From an uncultured Bacteroidales bacterium (GTDB lineage: Bacteria; Bacteroidota; Bacteroidia; Bacteroidales; UBA3663), in assembly GCA_905235375.1 (NCBI GenBank), contig CAJOLH010000055.1, forward strand, positions 1 to 40,381: 40,381 nucleotides of DNA, in the 5' to 3' direction. The position numbers and the translations under genes were made by a program. Shown piece by piece: positions 1 to 10,250 of the stretch (its first letter is position 1; every line of letters begins with the position of its first letter). Below the pieces are notes generated by a model that ran no database searches, was not told where the DNA came from, and worked only from the letters and a program-made list of their open reading frames with translations.

Positions 1-796
1 CCAGTCTTGTGAATAAGAGTCACCGGGCGAGGCCGTCATAGCGTGATAGAGCAGTTTTTCTTCGTCATTCCAAAGATAATTCCAGCAGATTTCAAATTGC
101 CTGGCTATCAATTCGGCATCCTTGGTGCCATCGATACCATATCCGTAATTGTTGAGCTGTGCCAATAGTGCAGGTCCCATATATTGCCCATCGAGCCACA
201 TCTGATTGACATAGCTTTTCTTATGGAACCATCCACCAGAAGCACCTTCGAGTGTCGATGCTGCTATCGAATAGTGATTGTTGTGGTCGGTGAGGCCTCT
301 GGTGGCTGTCTCCATGGCAAAAAGGGCATTCGATGCCGTCGTTTCGTTTTCGAATGCCTTGCCTTCGGAAGTCAGATTGTAAAGACCGATGTACATCTTC
401 GTGGCATTCAGGTCATCAAGACTCCCGCCTGCCGAAGGCACACCGCTCACAAAAGTATTTCCATACCATTCCACGCTATAGAACCAGGGACGAGCCCAAG
501 GCTGCGACTGATAGTAATCAACCGCCTCGATGAGGGCTTTAGCGACAAGTCCAGGCACATAATCGAACCGACCCCCCTGCAGGCGCTTTTATCACTGACC
601 CACCCTCCGTAAAGGTTTGGAAGCCCATTTGATTCTTGTTGGCATAGAAATCATTGAGCCGCGCATCGATGACGAGGCGAGAATAGCGCTGTGTGCTGTC
701 GAACGGGATATGCTCGTAAGAAGCAGCATCGGCACCTGCGCAACACGATGCGCAGATGCCGACGAGAAATATGATAAGTTTTTTTGTTCTTGTCAC
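1..796 (-). pseudogene. GH105 unsaturated rhamnogalacturonyl hydrolase-like, partial and frameshifted
   Basis: GH88/GH105 enzymes remove the 4,5-unsaturated uronic acid left at the end of pectic oligosaccharides by polysaccharide lyases. The ATG at 796 opens a signal peptide (MTRTKKLIIFLVGICASCCA). The opening frame reads to AGG at about residue 70 and then ends at 539. The next frame continues at once with RFDYVPGLVAKALIEAVDYY, and further on carries QMWLDGQYMGPALLAQL, the typical GH105 segment; its Asp should match the catalytic Asp of YteR. The frames meet at a run of six C (plus strand, about 574-579); removing one base joins them into one protein. The C-terminal part lies beyond the left edge. 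It follows gpmI after a 71-bp AT-rich spacer with GAATT repeats and no clear promoter. Family call is fairly sure. Whether the frameshift is real or a homopolymer read error cannot be told here. Confidence 0.8.
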
Positions 797-867
797 GAAT
801 TCGAGAATTTGAGAATTATAATTGCGAACTCACATAATTCTATAATTCGCTAATTCGGGATCTTAAA

Positions 868-2398
868 TCACGAAATGAGGCACTTGCCCGTCATCTCCTT
901 AGGTTGTGGGATACCCATGATCTTGAGGATAGTGGGAGCCACATCGCAGAGCTGGCCATCAGCAATCTTCACGCCCTGGTTCTTGCTGATATATACGCAA
1001 GGAACGGGGTTGAGCGAGTGTGCAGTGTTAGGTGTTCCGTGTTCCGTCGGGATTGATGGCATAGTCGCAGTTGCCATGGTCGGCGATGATGAGCACCTCG
1101 TAGTCGGCAGCCTTGGCAGCCTCCACCACGTCGTGGCAGCAGAGGTTGATGGTCTCGACAGCCTTCTGAATGGCCGGATAGACACCCGTATGACCCACCA
1201 TATCGCCATTGGCGAAGTTGCAAGCGATAAAATCGTACTGCTGCGTCTTGATGGCATCAACGAGTTTGTCCTTCACGATGAGGGCAGACATCTCGGGCTG
1301 CAGATCGTAGGTAGCAACCTTGGGTGAAGGCACGAGGCAACGGTCTTCAAGGGCATATTCTGCCTCACGACCACCATTGAAGAAGAAGGTTACGTGGGCA
1401 TACTTCTCAGTCTCGGCAATGCGGAGCTGACGGAGGCCAGCATTCGATACAATCTCGCCCAGCGTCATCTCGACATTCTCCTTCGGGAAGAGGATGTGCA
1501 GACCCTTGAACTTGGCGTCGTAGGGAGTCATGCAACAATAGTAGAGCGGGATGGTCTTCATGCCCTGCTCAGGCATATCCTCCTGGGTGAGCACAGACGT
1601 AATCTCCTTGGCGCGGTCGTTGCGATAGTTGAAGAAGATGACAGTGTCACCGGGCTGAATGGTACCCACAGCCTTGCCGTCGCGTGCCAATACGCATGGC
1701 TCAACGAACTCATCGGTCACACCATTGTCGTACGATGCCTGCATACCCTCCACTGGATCAGCATACTGGCTGCCCACACCTGCGGTAAGCTGTTCGTAAG
1801 CATGCTTGATACGATCCCAACGCTTGTCGCGATCCATGGCATAGAAGCGGCCGGTGATTGAAGCAATTTCACCACAACCTACCTTGTCGCAATGATCCCT
1901 GACGGTCTGGATGAAACCAATGCCCGAATGGGGGTCAGTGTCACGACCATCCATGAAGCAATGGAGGAAAGTCCTGCCTTCGAGACCGTATGCCTTGGCA
2001 AGGTCAACAAGTTTCAAAAGGTGAGCGAGGCTCGAATGTACGCCACCGGTCGAAGTGAGGCCCATAAAGTGGATGCTGCCACCCTTCCTGGCATTCTCAA
2101 AGGCGCCAACGACTTCAGGATTCTTGGCAATGGAACCATCTTCGCAGGCCATGTTGATCTTCACAAGGTCCTGATAGACGATACGACCGCCTCCGATGTT
2201 CATGTGACCCACTTCCGAATTTCCCATCTGTCCAGCAGGGAGACCCACGTTGAGACCGTCGGTGCGAAGCTGTGAGTGAGGATAGGTGGCGAGGAGGGAA
2301 TCCCAATAGGGCGTTGGTGTGCTGGCAATGGCATCTGACTTCGAACCATCACCGATGCCCCAACCATCGAGGATGAGCAAAAGTGCTTTTTTTGACAT
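868..2398 (-). pseudogene. gpmI: 2,3-bisphosphoglycerate-independent phosphoglycerate mutase, frameshifted by a 7-bp duplication
   Basis: GpmI interconverts 3- and 2-phosphoglycerate in glycolysis and gluconeogenesis using two Mn ions. The protein from ATG 2398 starts [17 protein letters not shown] (metal Asp11) and has the phospho-serine motif [13 protein letters not shown] (Ser61), [10 protein letters not shown] and [11 protein letters not shown] at 2407 would also open the frame, but ATG 2398 gives the family N-terminus. At about 1037-1050 the frame breaks: after NPDGT it reads RNT and stops at 1028, while another frame continues [11 protein letters not shown] to the stop at 868. The DNA there holds TGTTCCG twice in tandem. 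Removing one copy gives a normal 507-residue enzyme. As read, the 456-residue product lacks the last 50 or so residues, including the His of TAHS, a Mn ligand in the family. It has its own promoter at 2485-2516. Confidence 0.92.
1037..1050 (-). repeat. 7-bp tandem duplication inside gpmI
   Basis: On the plus strand the heptamer TGTTCCG occurs twice back to back. Deleting either copy restores the gpmI reading frame exactly (1,524 coding bases including stop). This looks like a slipped-strand duplication rather than a homopolymer miscount. Confidence 0.85.
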
Positions 2399-2484
2399 AA
2401 TATTCAAAACAATTTACAATTAATATTCAAAAAGTTCGCTTCTTAATATTGTCTTAGCTTTTCGATATGTCGAAATGGACGCTG

Positions 2485-2516
2485 CAAATGTAGTTCATTT
2501 CAGCCAAAACACCAAA
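2485..2516 (-). promoter_or_regulatory. Promoter of gpmI
   Basis: Read on the minus strand there is a -7 box TACATTTG (2485-2492) and a TTTG -33 box (2513-2516), 20 bp apart, matching the Bacteroidota consensus. The bases just downstream, to 2461, form a TTCGA-CATA-TCGAA hairpin and match two other promoters in the window. Confidence 0.75.
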
Positions 2517-2590
2517 TATCAACGGTAAATTTCTGTAGCTATATATATAAATAATGTGCGGGTGCAAAGTGGGGTGCTCAACTTGAATAC

Positions 2591-3265
2591 TTATCTTTTT
2601 CGGGCTTTCCTTCCCTTCGGAGCCTCCACCTTCACGGGCTTGATGTATCCGCGAATGTCAAGCTTGTTGGAAGGATGGTCGAACCAGCGTTCCACCGAAA
2701 AGAGGTCCTCGATTACCATGAAGTCACCGTGATTGGGACATTTACGCAACAGGTCCTTCAGTTCCACAGCTTGGCGGAAGTCGAGCTGCGACACGCGGTT
2801 GTTGTGCGAATCGATCAACTGTGCATGAACATTGAACTTGCCATCAGGGAAACTCGTGGGAACCAACCATACGTCGTACAGACATTCGATGTCGTCCACC
2901 GGGAAATCGAAAGGCACATCGTTCCTTACCAAACCTACCGAAGCAATGTAGTAATGGTGGTCGTCATCGACAGCCACGCCCAGTGCCTCCAGCTCCAACC
3001 GCGAGAGTCGGGTGACCGTACACATCCTGACGAAATAGTATTTCGAAAGGTCGCCGCCGAACAGATATGGAATCCTCTGGGGATCCTGCTTGGGCACAAA
3101 GACACTGTCAGCCTCCGCCTCCTGACCGTCTGCCACCATCGTCGAGCCGTCGCCAGCCGACCTGTCCCGCCCGCAGCTCGCAAGGAGCATCAATCCCATC
3201 ACAGCCAGCAGCATGGCAGCTTGGCGAACTATCGGGAGGGCACACGTAAATAGAACATGTTTCAT
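2591..3265 (-). CDS. Unknown lipoprotein, 224 residues
   Basis: I do not recognise this protein. It begins with a basic N-terminus and hydrophobic stretch ending in LMLLASC, a lipobox with the lipidated Cys near residue 32, followed by a Gly/Ser/Asp-rich linker to about residue 55, so it is probably membrane-anchored. The rest looks like one soluble domain with many charged and aromatic residues; the C-terminus is very basic (KAPKGRKARKR-like). It has its own promoter and lies between the xylan locus and gpmI, so it need not belong to either. The family may be restricted to Bacteroidales. Confidence 0.8.
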   Translation of the reverse strand: MKHVLFTCALPIVRQAAMLLAVMGLMLLASCGRDRSAGDGSTMVADGQEAEADSVFVPKQDPQRIPYLFGGDLSKYYFVRMCTVTRLSRLELEALGVAVDDDHHYYIASVGLVRNDVPFDFPVDDIECLYDVWLVPTSFPDGKFNVHAQLIDSHNNRVSQLDFRQAVELKDLLRKCPNHGDFMVIEDLFSVERWFDHPSNKLDIRGYIKPVKVEAPKGRKARKR

Positions 3266-3298
3266 CGTCTTTCAGATTGAATGGTAGGAAAACGGGTG

Positions 3299-3329
3299 CA
3301 AAGATACGGTATAAATTTTGAAAATGCAA
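3299..3329 (-). promoter_or_regulatory. Promoter of the unknown lipoprotein
   Basis: Minus-strand -7 box TATCTTTG (3299-3306) and TTG (3327-3329) 20 bp upstream. The following bases, CACCCG, match those at the regulator promoter near 27794; TATCTTTGCACCCG is a common Bacteroidota promoter form. Confidence 0.7.
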
Positions 3330-3352
3330 GAAAAAAACGATTTTTCTGACCG

Positions 3353-5518
<2,166 letters not shown>

Positions 5519-6973
5519 TTAATACAACCTTATAAGATTCCACTTGGCATTGTCGCTCCCGAAGTCATACCTCGCGAGCGTGGGTGAACTGTCGGCGATG
5601 GAGTAAAGGCAGTAGCGCGCATTGTCGCCCTCAGTGCCCGGGATGTGTCGAGGCATGAGGCGATAGGTACCATCCACCAGCTGTTCGATGCGCCAAAGTT
5701 GTTCGGGAGCACCCGTGAAATGAGGCACCGTTGCGATTTCACCCTCCGACGTAGCACAAAGGGCGCGATCGGTGCCTTCGATACAGATCTTGAAATAGGG
5801 AGCAGTAAGATAGCCTCCAGCCTCAGGAACAGCCGTGATGCACCACCGCTGATGCGGACGGAACATATAGTCGCCGGCACGCACCGCTATCTCCCCCTCA
5901 GGCCATGTTCCTATCACATCCTCCAACGTCTGGGGCGATACAGGACTGTCGGGCAGCGTGGGGGCATCACGGAAACTAACACGGGGCACCGGCATACGCA
6001 CAAAGTCAACAGCCAATTCGAGCGAATAGCCGCGTCGTTCGGAAGCAATCTCGTAGGTGCCTTCGGAAATTGGTTCGCCAGCAACAGGCCAGTCGTTCTT
6101 CCATAGCAGAGGAAGGATGGCAAGGACACTGCGTCCACTGCGTGCGAAATCAGCTTCGTAGTGGCACGACATCAGTTCGACACCTTCATCAACGATAGTT
6201 CGACCGAAGTGACCAGGTCCTGTCACGCCTTCGCGTGCCGAAATGACCATTCGTCCACCGCCTGCCAACATATCACGTCCAACATTATCAAGATATGGAC
6301 CTGTGACATTGCGCGAACGACCAACCACGATGTTATAGGTCGAGTTGACACCATCGCAACAAGTGCCATGCGTACCCAGCAAATAGTACCATCCGTCGCG
6401 ATAGATGAGGTCGGTGGCTTCGCAGTCGATGGCGATATCCTTGGGTTCGTTACCGGCACAACGTGCGCCAGTGACCGGATCAAGCTCAACTATGCGTATG
6501 TGCCCGAAATAAGTGCCGTAGCTGCACCAAAGCCGTCCTGTCGAAGGGTCAAGCAAAAGACCGGCATCGATGGCATCATTGTCTTCAAGTCCATCCGAGA
6601 ATGCCACCTCGATGGGTTCTGTAAAGCGGAAATCGGGCGATGAGGGATCGAGTGTCCTGTTCCACATCGTGAGGATACGCCCGCTGTGACGTCCTCCCAA
6701 ACCGCCCCCCGTCGAACTATACGCAACGAGATAGCGATTGCCTATCTTGACAACGTCAGGGGCTGCTCCACCTCCAGGACGTTCGGCTCCGCTGTGCCAG
6801 CTCCAGCCATCGTCGGAGATGAGTCCACCGCCACCAGTGCCAAAGGTGTAGTACTTGCCGTCACATTCGGCAAGTGTCGAGGGATCGTGTATGAATGGAG
6901 CGCCCGACTGTGCCTTGAGGACAAAAGGCAAAAGTGCGGGCAGACAGCTGAGCAGGGAAACGAGCTTCTTCAT
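5519..6973 (-). CDS. GH43 glycosidase with C-terminal ricin-like domain
   Basis: The 484-residue protein has a signal peptide (to about residue 22) and a GH43 five-bladed propeller. Candidate catalytic residues are Asp30 in FIHDPST, Asp136 in DAIDAGLLL and Glu185 in DCEATDLIY. This pattern, with the short THGTCC segment, resembles arabinanase/arabinofuranosidase subfamilies more than the beta-xylosidase type, so removal of arabinose is likely but not certain. From about residue 350 the sequence looks like a ricin-type beta-trefoil (QLWRIEQLVDGTYRL, KWNLIRLY), probably sugar-binding. The start overlaps the stop of the upstream GH43-GH8 gene by four bases (ATGA), so the two are translationally coupled. 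Confidence 0.87.
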   Translation of the reverse strand: MKKLVSLLSCLPALLPFVLKAQSGAPFIHDPSTLAECDGKYYTFGTGGGGLISDDGWSWHSGAERPGGGAAPDVVKIGNRYLVAYSSTGGGLGGRHSGRILTMWNRTLDPSSPDFRFTEPIEVAFSDGLEDNDAIDAGLLLDPSTGRLWCSYGTYFGHIRIVELDPVTGARCAGNEPKDIAIDCEATDLIYRDGWYYLLGTHGTCCDGVNSTYNIVVGRSRNVTGPYLDNVGRDMLAGGGRMVISAREGVTGPGHFGRTIVDEGVELMSCHYEADFARSGRSVLAILPLLWKNDWPVAGEPISEGTYEIASERRGYSLELAVDFVRMPVPRVSFRDAPTLPDSPVSPQTLEDVIGTWPEGEIAVRAGDYMFRPHQRWCITAVPEAGGYLTAPYFKICIEGTDRALCATSEGEIATVPHFTGAPEQLWRIEQLVDGTYRLMPRHIPGTEGDNARYCLYSIADSSPTLARYDFGSDNAKWNLIRLY

Positions 6974-9900
6974 CGGATAGAATAATTAAGGACAGGTGAA
7001 CCGGATTCATCAATAAAACGCACACAGAAGTCACTCATGCCGGGGCCATTGATGATGGCACCGCGCAAGACGTTGCGACCCTTGTGGAGTGTGAGGCGAT
7101 GTGTCATGGCATCGTCCTGAACCATCCGACGGTCACCGCTCAGCATCAGCACCTCCTCTCCATTCAGCCACCAGCGGGAGGCGGAATTTGAACCTACCGA
7201 AAGACGAACGTCCCGAATTTCTTCGGGACAGTCGATGACCGTTTCTGCCCAGAACAACACGCCATAGTATGGAAGTCCCTGGCACGCAGCGAAACGGAAG
7301 AGTTTGACATTGTAGAGCTTGGAATCAAGGTGGTGCCAGGTGAGCGGCTGCTCGGGGTTCCACCGAAGCATATCGCGCAGATAGGTATCGGTGAAGAGTG
7401 TGTTGCTAGCATTGGGTCTTTGAAGCGGCTCGGCAAGTTTCCAACGGCGCAGGAATCCCTGTTCATCGGGACTGGCAGCGGCTGCATCGGCGGGTGAGAA
7501 ATACTGCGACAGCTGCATCGTGCGTTCGACGACACGATAGCGCCCACTGAGGTGCATGAAGGCGAAGAGGCGCAACAAGCCATCGTAATAGGCATCGAAA
7601 TAGCCTGTCTCATCGGGCTCGTGACGCGCATTCCACAAGGCATCTACGAACTCGTAAGCCTTGGCATGAGTGCAAACCAGCGAGACGGCTGCAGAAGTGG
7701 CGACAAGTCCGATGCTGTGACGTAATGCCTCGGGGTAGTCGCCTGCACGAAGCACCTGATCGGGACGTGTGCCATCGATATTGTATTGATCTACAAAAGT
7801 GTCTATTCCCTGACTGTAAAGGAAATTCTGAATGAGGTGTCCGTAGTTCTGCTGCCAAACACGGTCGGCACAGCTCCAAGAATAGTCGAGAGCAATGTTC
7901 ATGGGCACACGCCATGAATCGTAGCGGAAGGCATCTCCGATGATTTGTCCGTTGCGGAGCAGCGAGCCATCGTAGTTGTTGTAGTCGGGCGTGAGCCCCG
8001 TGGCGCCGTCGATACTGCGATGCAGGTATTCACGGCTTGCGCGTGCACATTCTTGCCAATAACTGCTGCGTCCATCCTGTGCATAGCGAGCCCAAACCTC
8101 ATAGAAGGCAGGGAGATGATAGGAGGGATCGGTATAGGGGACACCTGGAACGAAAGTAATAAGATTAGTAGCGGTATCGATGAGGCTCACCTCTCTGTTC
8201 ATGATTATAGGATCCTTCAAGCGATTACCTTGACGGTCGCGATAGACCTTGACCTCGATGGTCTTGGGCTGAATGACATCGAGAATATACTGCGCTTCGC
8301 CCAGATAGTTGATGCCAGTTTCATTGCCCCAAAGGTTGGAGGCGAAAAGAAGCGAGGTGATATAATAAAGTTCGCCATCACTGGCAGAACCTTGCGCATT
8401 GGGTGTCCCATCAGTCTTGCAGCTCCAACGGAAATATCCGGGCATCATGCCATCAGTCATCTGCATATATTTCCTACTCCATCGCCAGAGACGGTCGAAG
8501 ATATCCTTTCGGCCGAACTGGACGGCAATCATCATGCCATAAGACATACCCTCGGTGCGGATATCATGGTTCTTGATGTCACTGATGTAGCCCAAAGTGT
8601 CACCCACTTCGAAATAGACCCTGTTCGGCCCGAAGAAGACATCGTTGAACACCTCTTCGAGCTTCTGGTCAATCTGTGCCTGCGAATAGCCCGCTTCGAG
8701 GAAGAGGTTGCGATACCGGCCTGTGGCGAATCCTCCCTGTGTCAAGGGCGATAGAGGCGCCCGGGCATTCAGAGACACCCAATCGACCTGCACAGGAGCC
8801 TGACCTTGATTGTGCAGCACGAGCGTGTGGAGTCCATCGTCCTGAGGCAAAACGTCAAGTTTCAGGGTTGTCTGCTCGATCGGCTGTACCTGCGTGCGCC
8901 CCCAGAAGCCTGCAGTGCAAACCCAGACACGATAGTCGCCAGCAGGAATACGGACACCTGCGTACGACACCGATGCACTGGGTGGAACGGTCACCAGCCA
9001 TCCTTCGAAAGGATGAAGCGTGTCGCGCAAGGCACGCGTGGCACCCCCCTTGAGGTCACCACAGTCAATCTGCACCAGTTCGCTGCCATCGGTGACACCC
9101 ACACCGCGATAGGTGGGACGCACGGGCATAATGGTTCCGTCGCTATTGAACGTCAGCGTATCGCAGCGTATCGAGCGGTTCTTGTCGAAACGCGGGGAGT
9201 AGTCGTTGTGGTGATAGAAGAGGTACCATTGACCCTTATACTCCACGATGGAGTGATGGTTGGTCCAACAGCCTGTGGGCGATTCCTCCATGATTACGCC
9301 CTGGAACTTCCAGGGACCAAGCGGTTGGTCACTGATGGCGTAGGCCAGCGTCTCGGTGCCTCCTTCGGTAAGAACCCATGGAAAGGTCAGGTAATAGCGC
9401 CCATCGTGTTCGAAGGCAAAAGGCCCTTCCTTAAAGCCTTCGGGCAGCCCTTCCATCACCTGGGGTTCAGAAGCAAGCGCCAGACCGTCGTCTGAAAGGC
9501 GGGCACCTCGCAGCGCACCCCCTGCCCAGAAGATGTACTGCTCGCCTTGCGAAGTCTGCATCACACAAGGATCGATGCCCATGATGCCTTCGATGTTCTT
9601 CTCTTGGGCCACAAAGGGACCTTCTGGACGATCACCGATGGCCACCCCTATGCCGAAACCTGCCCTTGCACCAGGTTTTTCAGGCTTCAAGCCACAAGGG
9701 AAATAGAAGTAGTAGCGCCCGTCACTGCCCTGCACGCAGTCGGGTGCCCACATTGAATAGCCTTCATGATTGCCCCAAGGAACCTGTTCCTGACTCAAGA
9801 TAACACCATGGTCCTGCCAATGGGTGAGGTCTGATGATGAGAAGACATGATAATCGGCCATGCAGAACCAACCCTTCAATGTCTCAACGGGAGGAATGTC

Positions 9901-10044
9901 GTGGGAAGGATAGACATAAACCTTGTCACCGAACACACGTGCCGTAGGGTCAGCCGTGAACTGACCCGAGATGAGCGGGTTCTGACCATCGAGATTGCTC
10001 GACAGAAACACTGCGGCAACGAGAAATGCTAAGCGCCAATTCAT
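6970..10044 (-). CDS. GH43 - GH8 fusion: beta-xylosidase-like plus reducing-end exo-oligoxylanase
   Basis: This 1,024-residue secreted protein joins two exo-acting xylan enzymes. Residues 22-315 are GH43: Asp32 (FTADPTA), Asp158 (GIDPC), Glu206 (FKEGPF). Residues 325-430 form a beta-sandwich with a carbohydrate-binding look. Residues 435-845 are GH8 of the Rex type, which takes xylose from the reducing end: RTEGMSYG with acid Glu498, SASDGELYY with Asp556, RYDSWRVP with base Asp709. Residues about 880-1024 form a further sandwich ending FCVRFIDESG. All expected catalytic residues are present. It has its own promoter and 145-base leader, and is coupled to the downstream GH43. Attacking the same chain from opposite ends is an inference from the two families. 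Confidence 0.9.
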   Translation of the reverse strand: MNWRLAFLVAAVFLSSNLDGQNPLISGQFTADPTARVFGDKVYVYPSHDIPPVETLKGWFCMADYHVFSSSDLTHWQDHGVILSQEQVPWGNHEGYSMWAPDCVQGSDGRYYFYFPCGLKPEKPGARAGFGIGVAIGDRPEGPFVAQEKNIEGIMGIDPCVMQTSQGEQYIFWAGGALRGARLSDDGLALASEPQVMEGLPEGFKEGPFAFEHDGRYYLTFPWVLTEGGTETLAYAISDQPLGPWKFQGVIMEESPTGCWTNHHSIVEYKGQWYLFYHHNDYSPRFDKNRSIRCDTLTFNSDGTIMPVRPTYRGVGVTDGSELVQIDCGDLKGGATRALRDTLHPFEGWLVTVPPSASVSYAGVRIPAGDYRVWVCTAGFWGRTQVQPIEQTTLKLDVLPQDDGLHTLVLHNQGQAPVQVDWVSLNARAPLSPLTQGGFATGRYRNLFLEAGYSQAQIDQKLEEVFNDVFFGPNRVYFEVGDTLGYISDIKNHDIRTEGMSYGMMIAVQFGRKDIFDRLWRWSRKYMQMTDGMMPGYFRWSCKTDGTPNAQGSASDGELYYITSLLFASNLWGNETGINYLGEAQYILDVIQPKTIEVKVYRDRQGNRLKDPIIMNREVSLIDTATNLITFVPGVPYTDPSYHLPAFYEVWARYAQDGRSSYWQECARASREYLHRSIDGATGLTPDYNNYDGSLLRNGQIIGDAFRYDSWRVPMNIALDYSWSCADRVWQQNYGHLIQNFLYSQGIDTFVDQYNIDGTRPDQVLRAGDYPEALRHSIGLVATSAAVSLVCTHAKAYEFVDALWNARHEPDETGYFDAYYDGLLRLFAFMHLSGRYRVVERTMQLSQYFSPADAAAASPDEQGFLRRWKLAEPLQRPNASNTLFTDTYLRDMLRWNPEQPLTWHHLDSKLYNVKLFRFAACQGLPYYGVLFWAETVIDCPEEIRDVRLSVGSNSASRWWLNGEEVLMLSGDRRMVQDDAMTHRLTLHKGRNVLRGAIINGPGMSDFCVRFIDESGSPVLNYSIR

Positions 10045-10130
10045 ACTGCAAAATATTTTCGGACGTTTTCATTTTTTCTCCACGGAATCATTGGACTTAA
10101 GGAACTAGCCTGGGAGTGCGCAAGCAAAAA

Positions 10131-10160
10131 TCTGTGTGAATCTGTGCGCATTTGTGTGCC
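10131..10160. repeat. Three imperfect 10-bp tandem repeats in the GH43-GH8 leader
   Basis: TCTGTGTGAA, TCTGTGCGCA and TTTGTGTGCC follow each other in the 5' leader (minus-strand sense ...CACACAGA). No function is apparent. Confidence 0.5.
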
Positions 10161-10188
10161 CCTATTCGGACATTCGAAATGTTCGCTG

Positions 10189-10219
10189 CAAAGATAAGGC
10201 TTACTGACGAAAAATCCAA
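10189..10219 (-). promoter_or_regulatory. Internal promoter before the GH43-GH8 gene
   Basis: Minus-strand -7 box TATCTTTG (10189-10196) with TTG at 10217-10219, 20 bp upstream. It sits in the largest gap (206 bp) of the xylan locus, so GH43-GH8, GH43-ricin and GH10-CE1 probably form a second transcription unit. The bases downstream to 10165 match those at the gpmI and double-GH43 promoters. Confidence 0.75.
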
Positions 10220-10250
10220 ATTATATTCCATCTTTTTGACGACATTCCCC

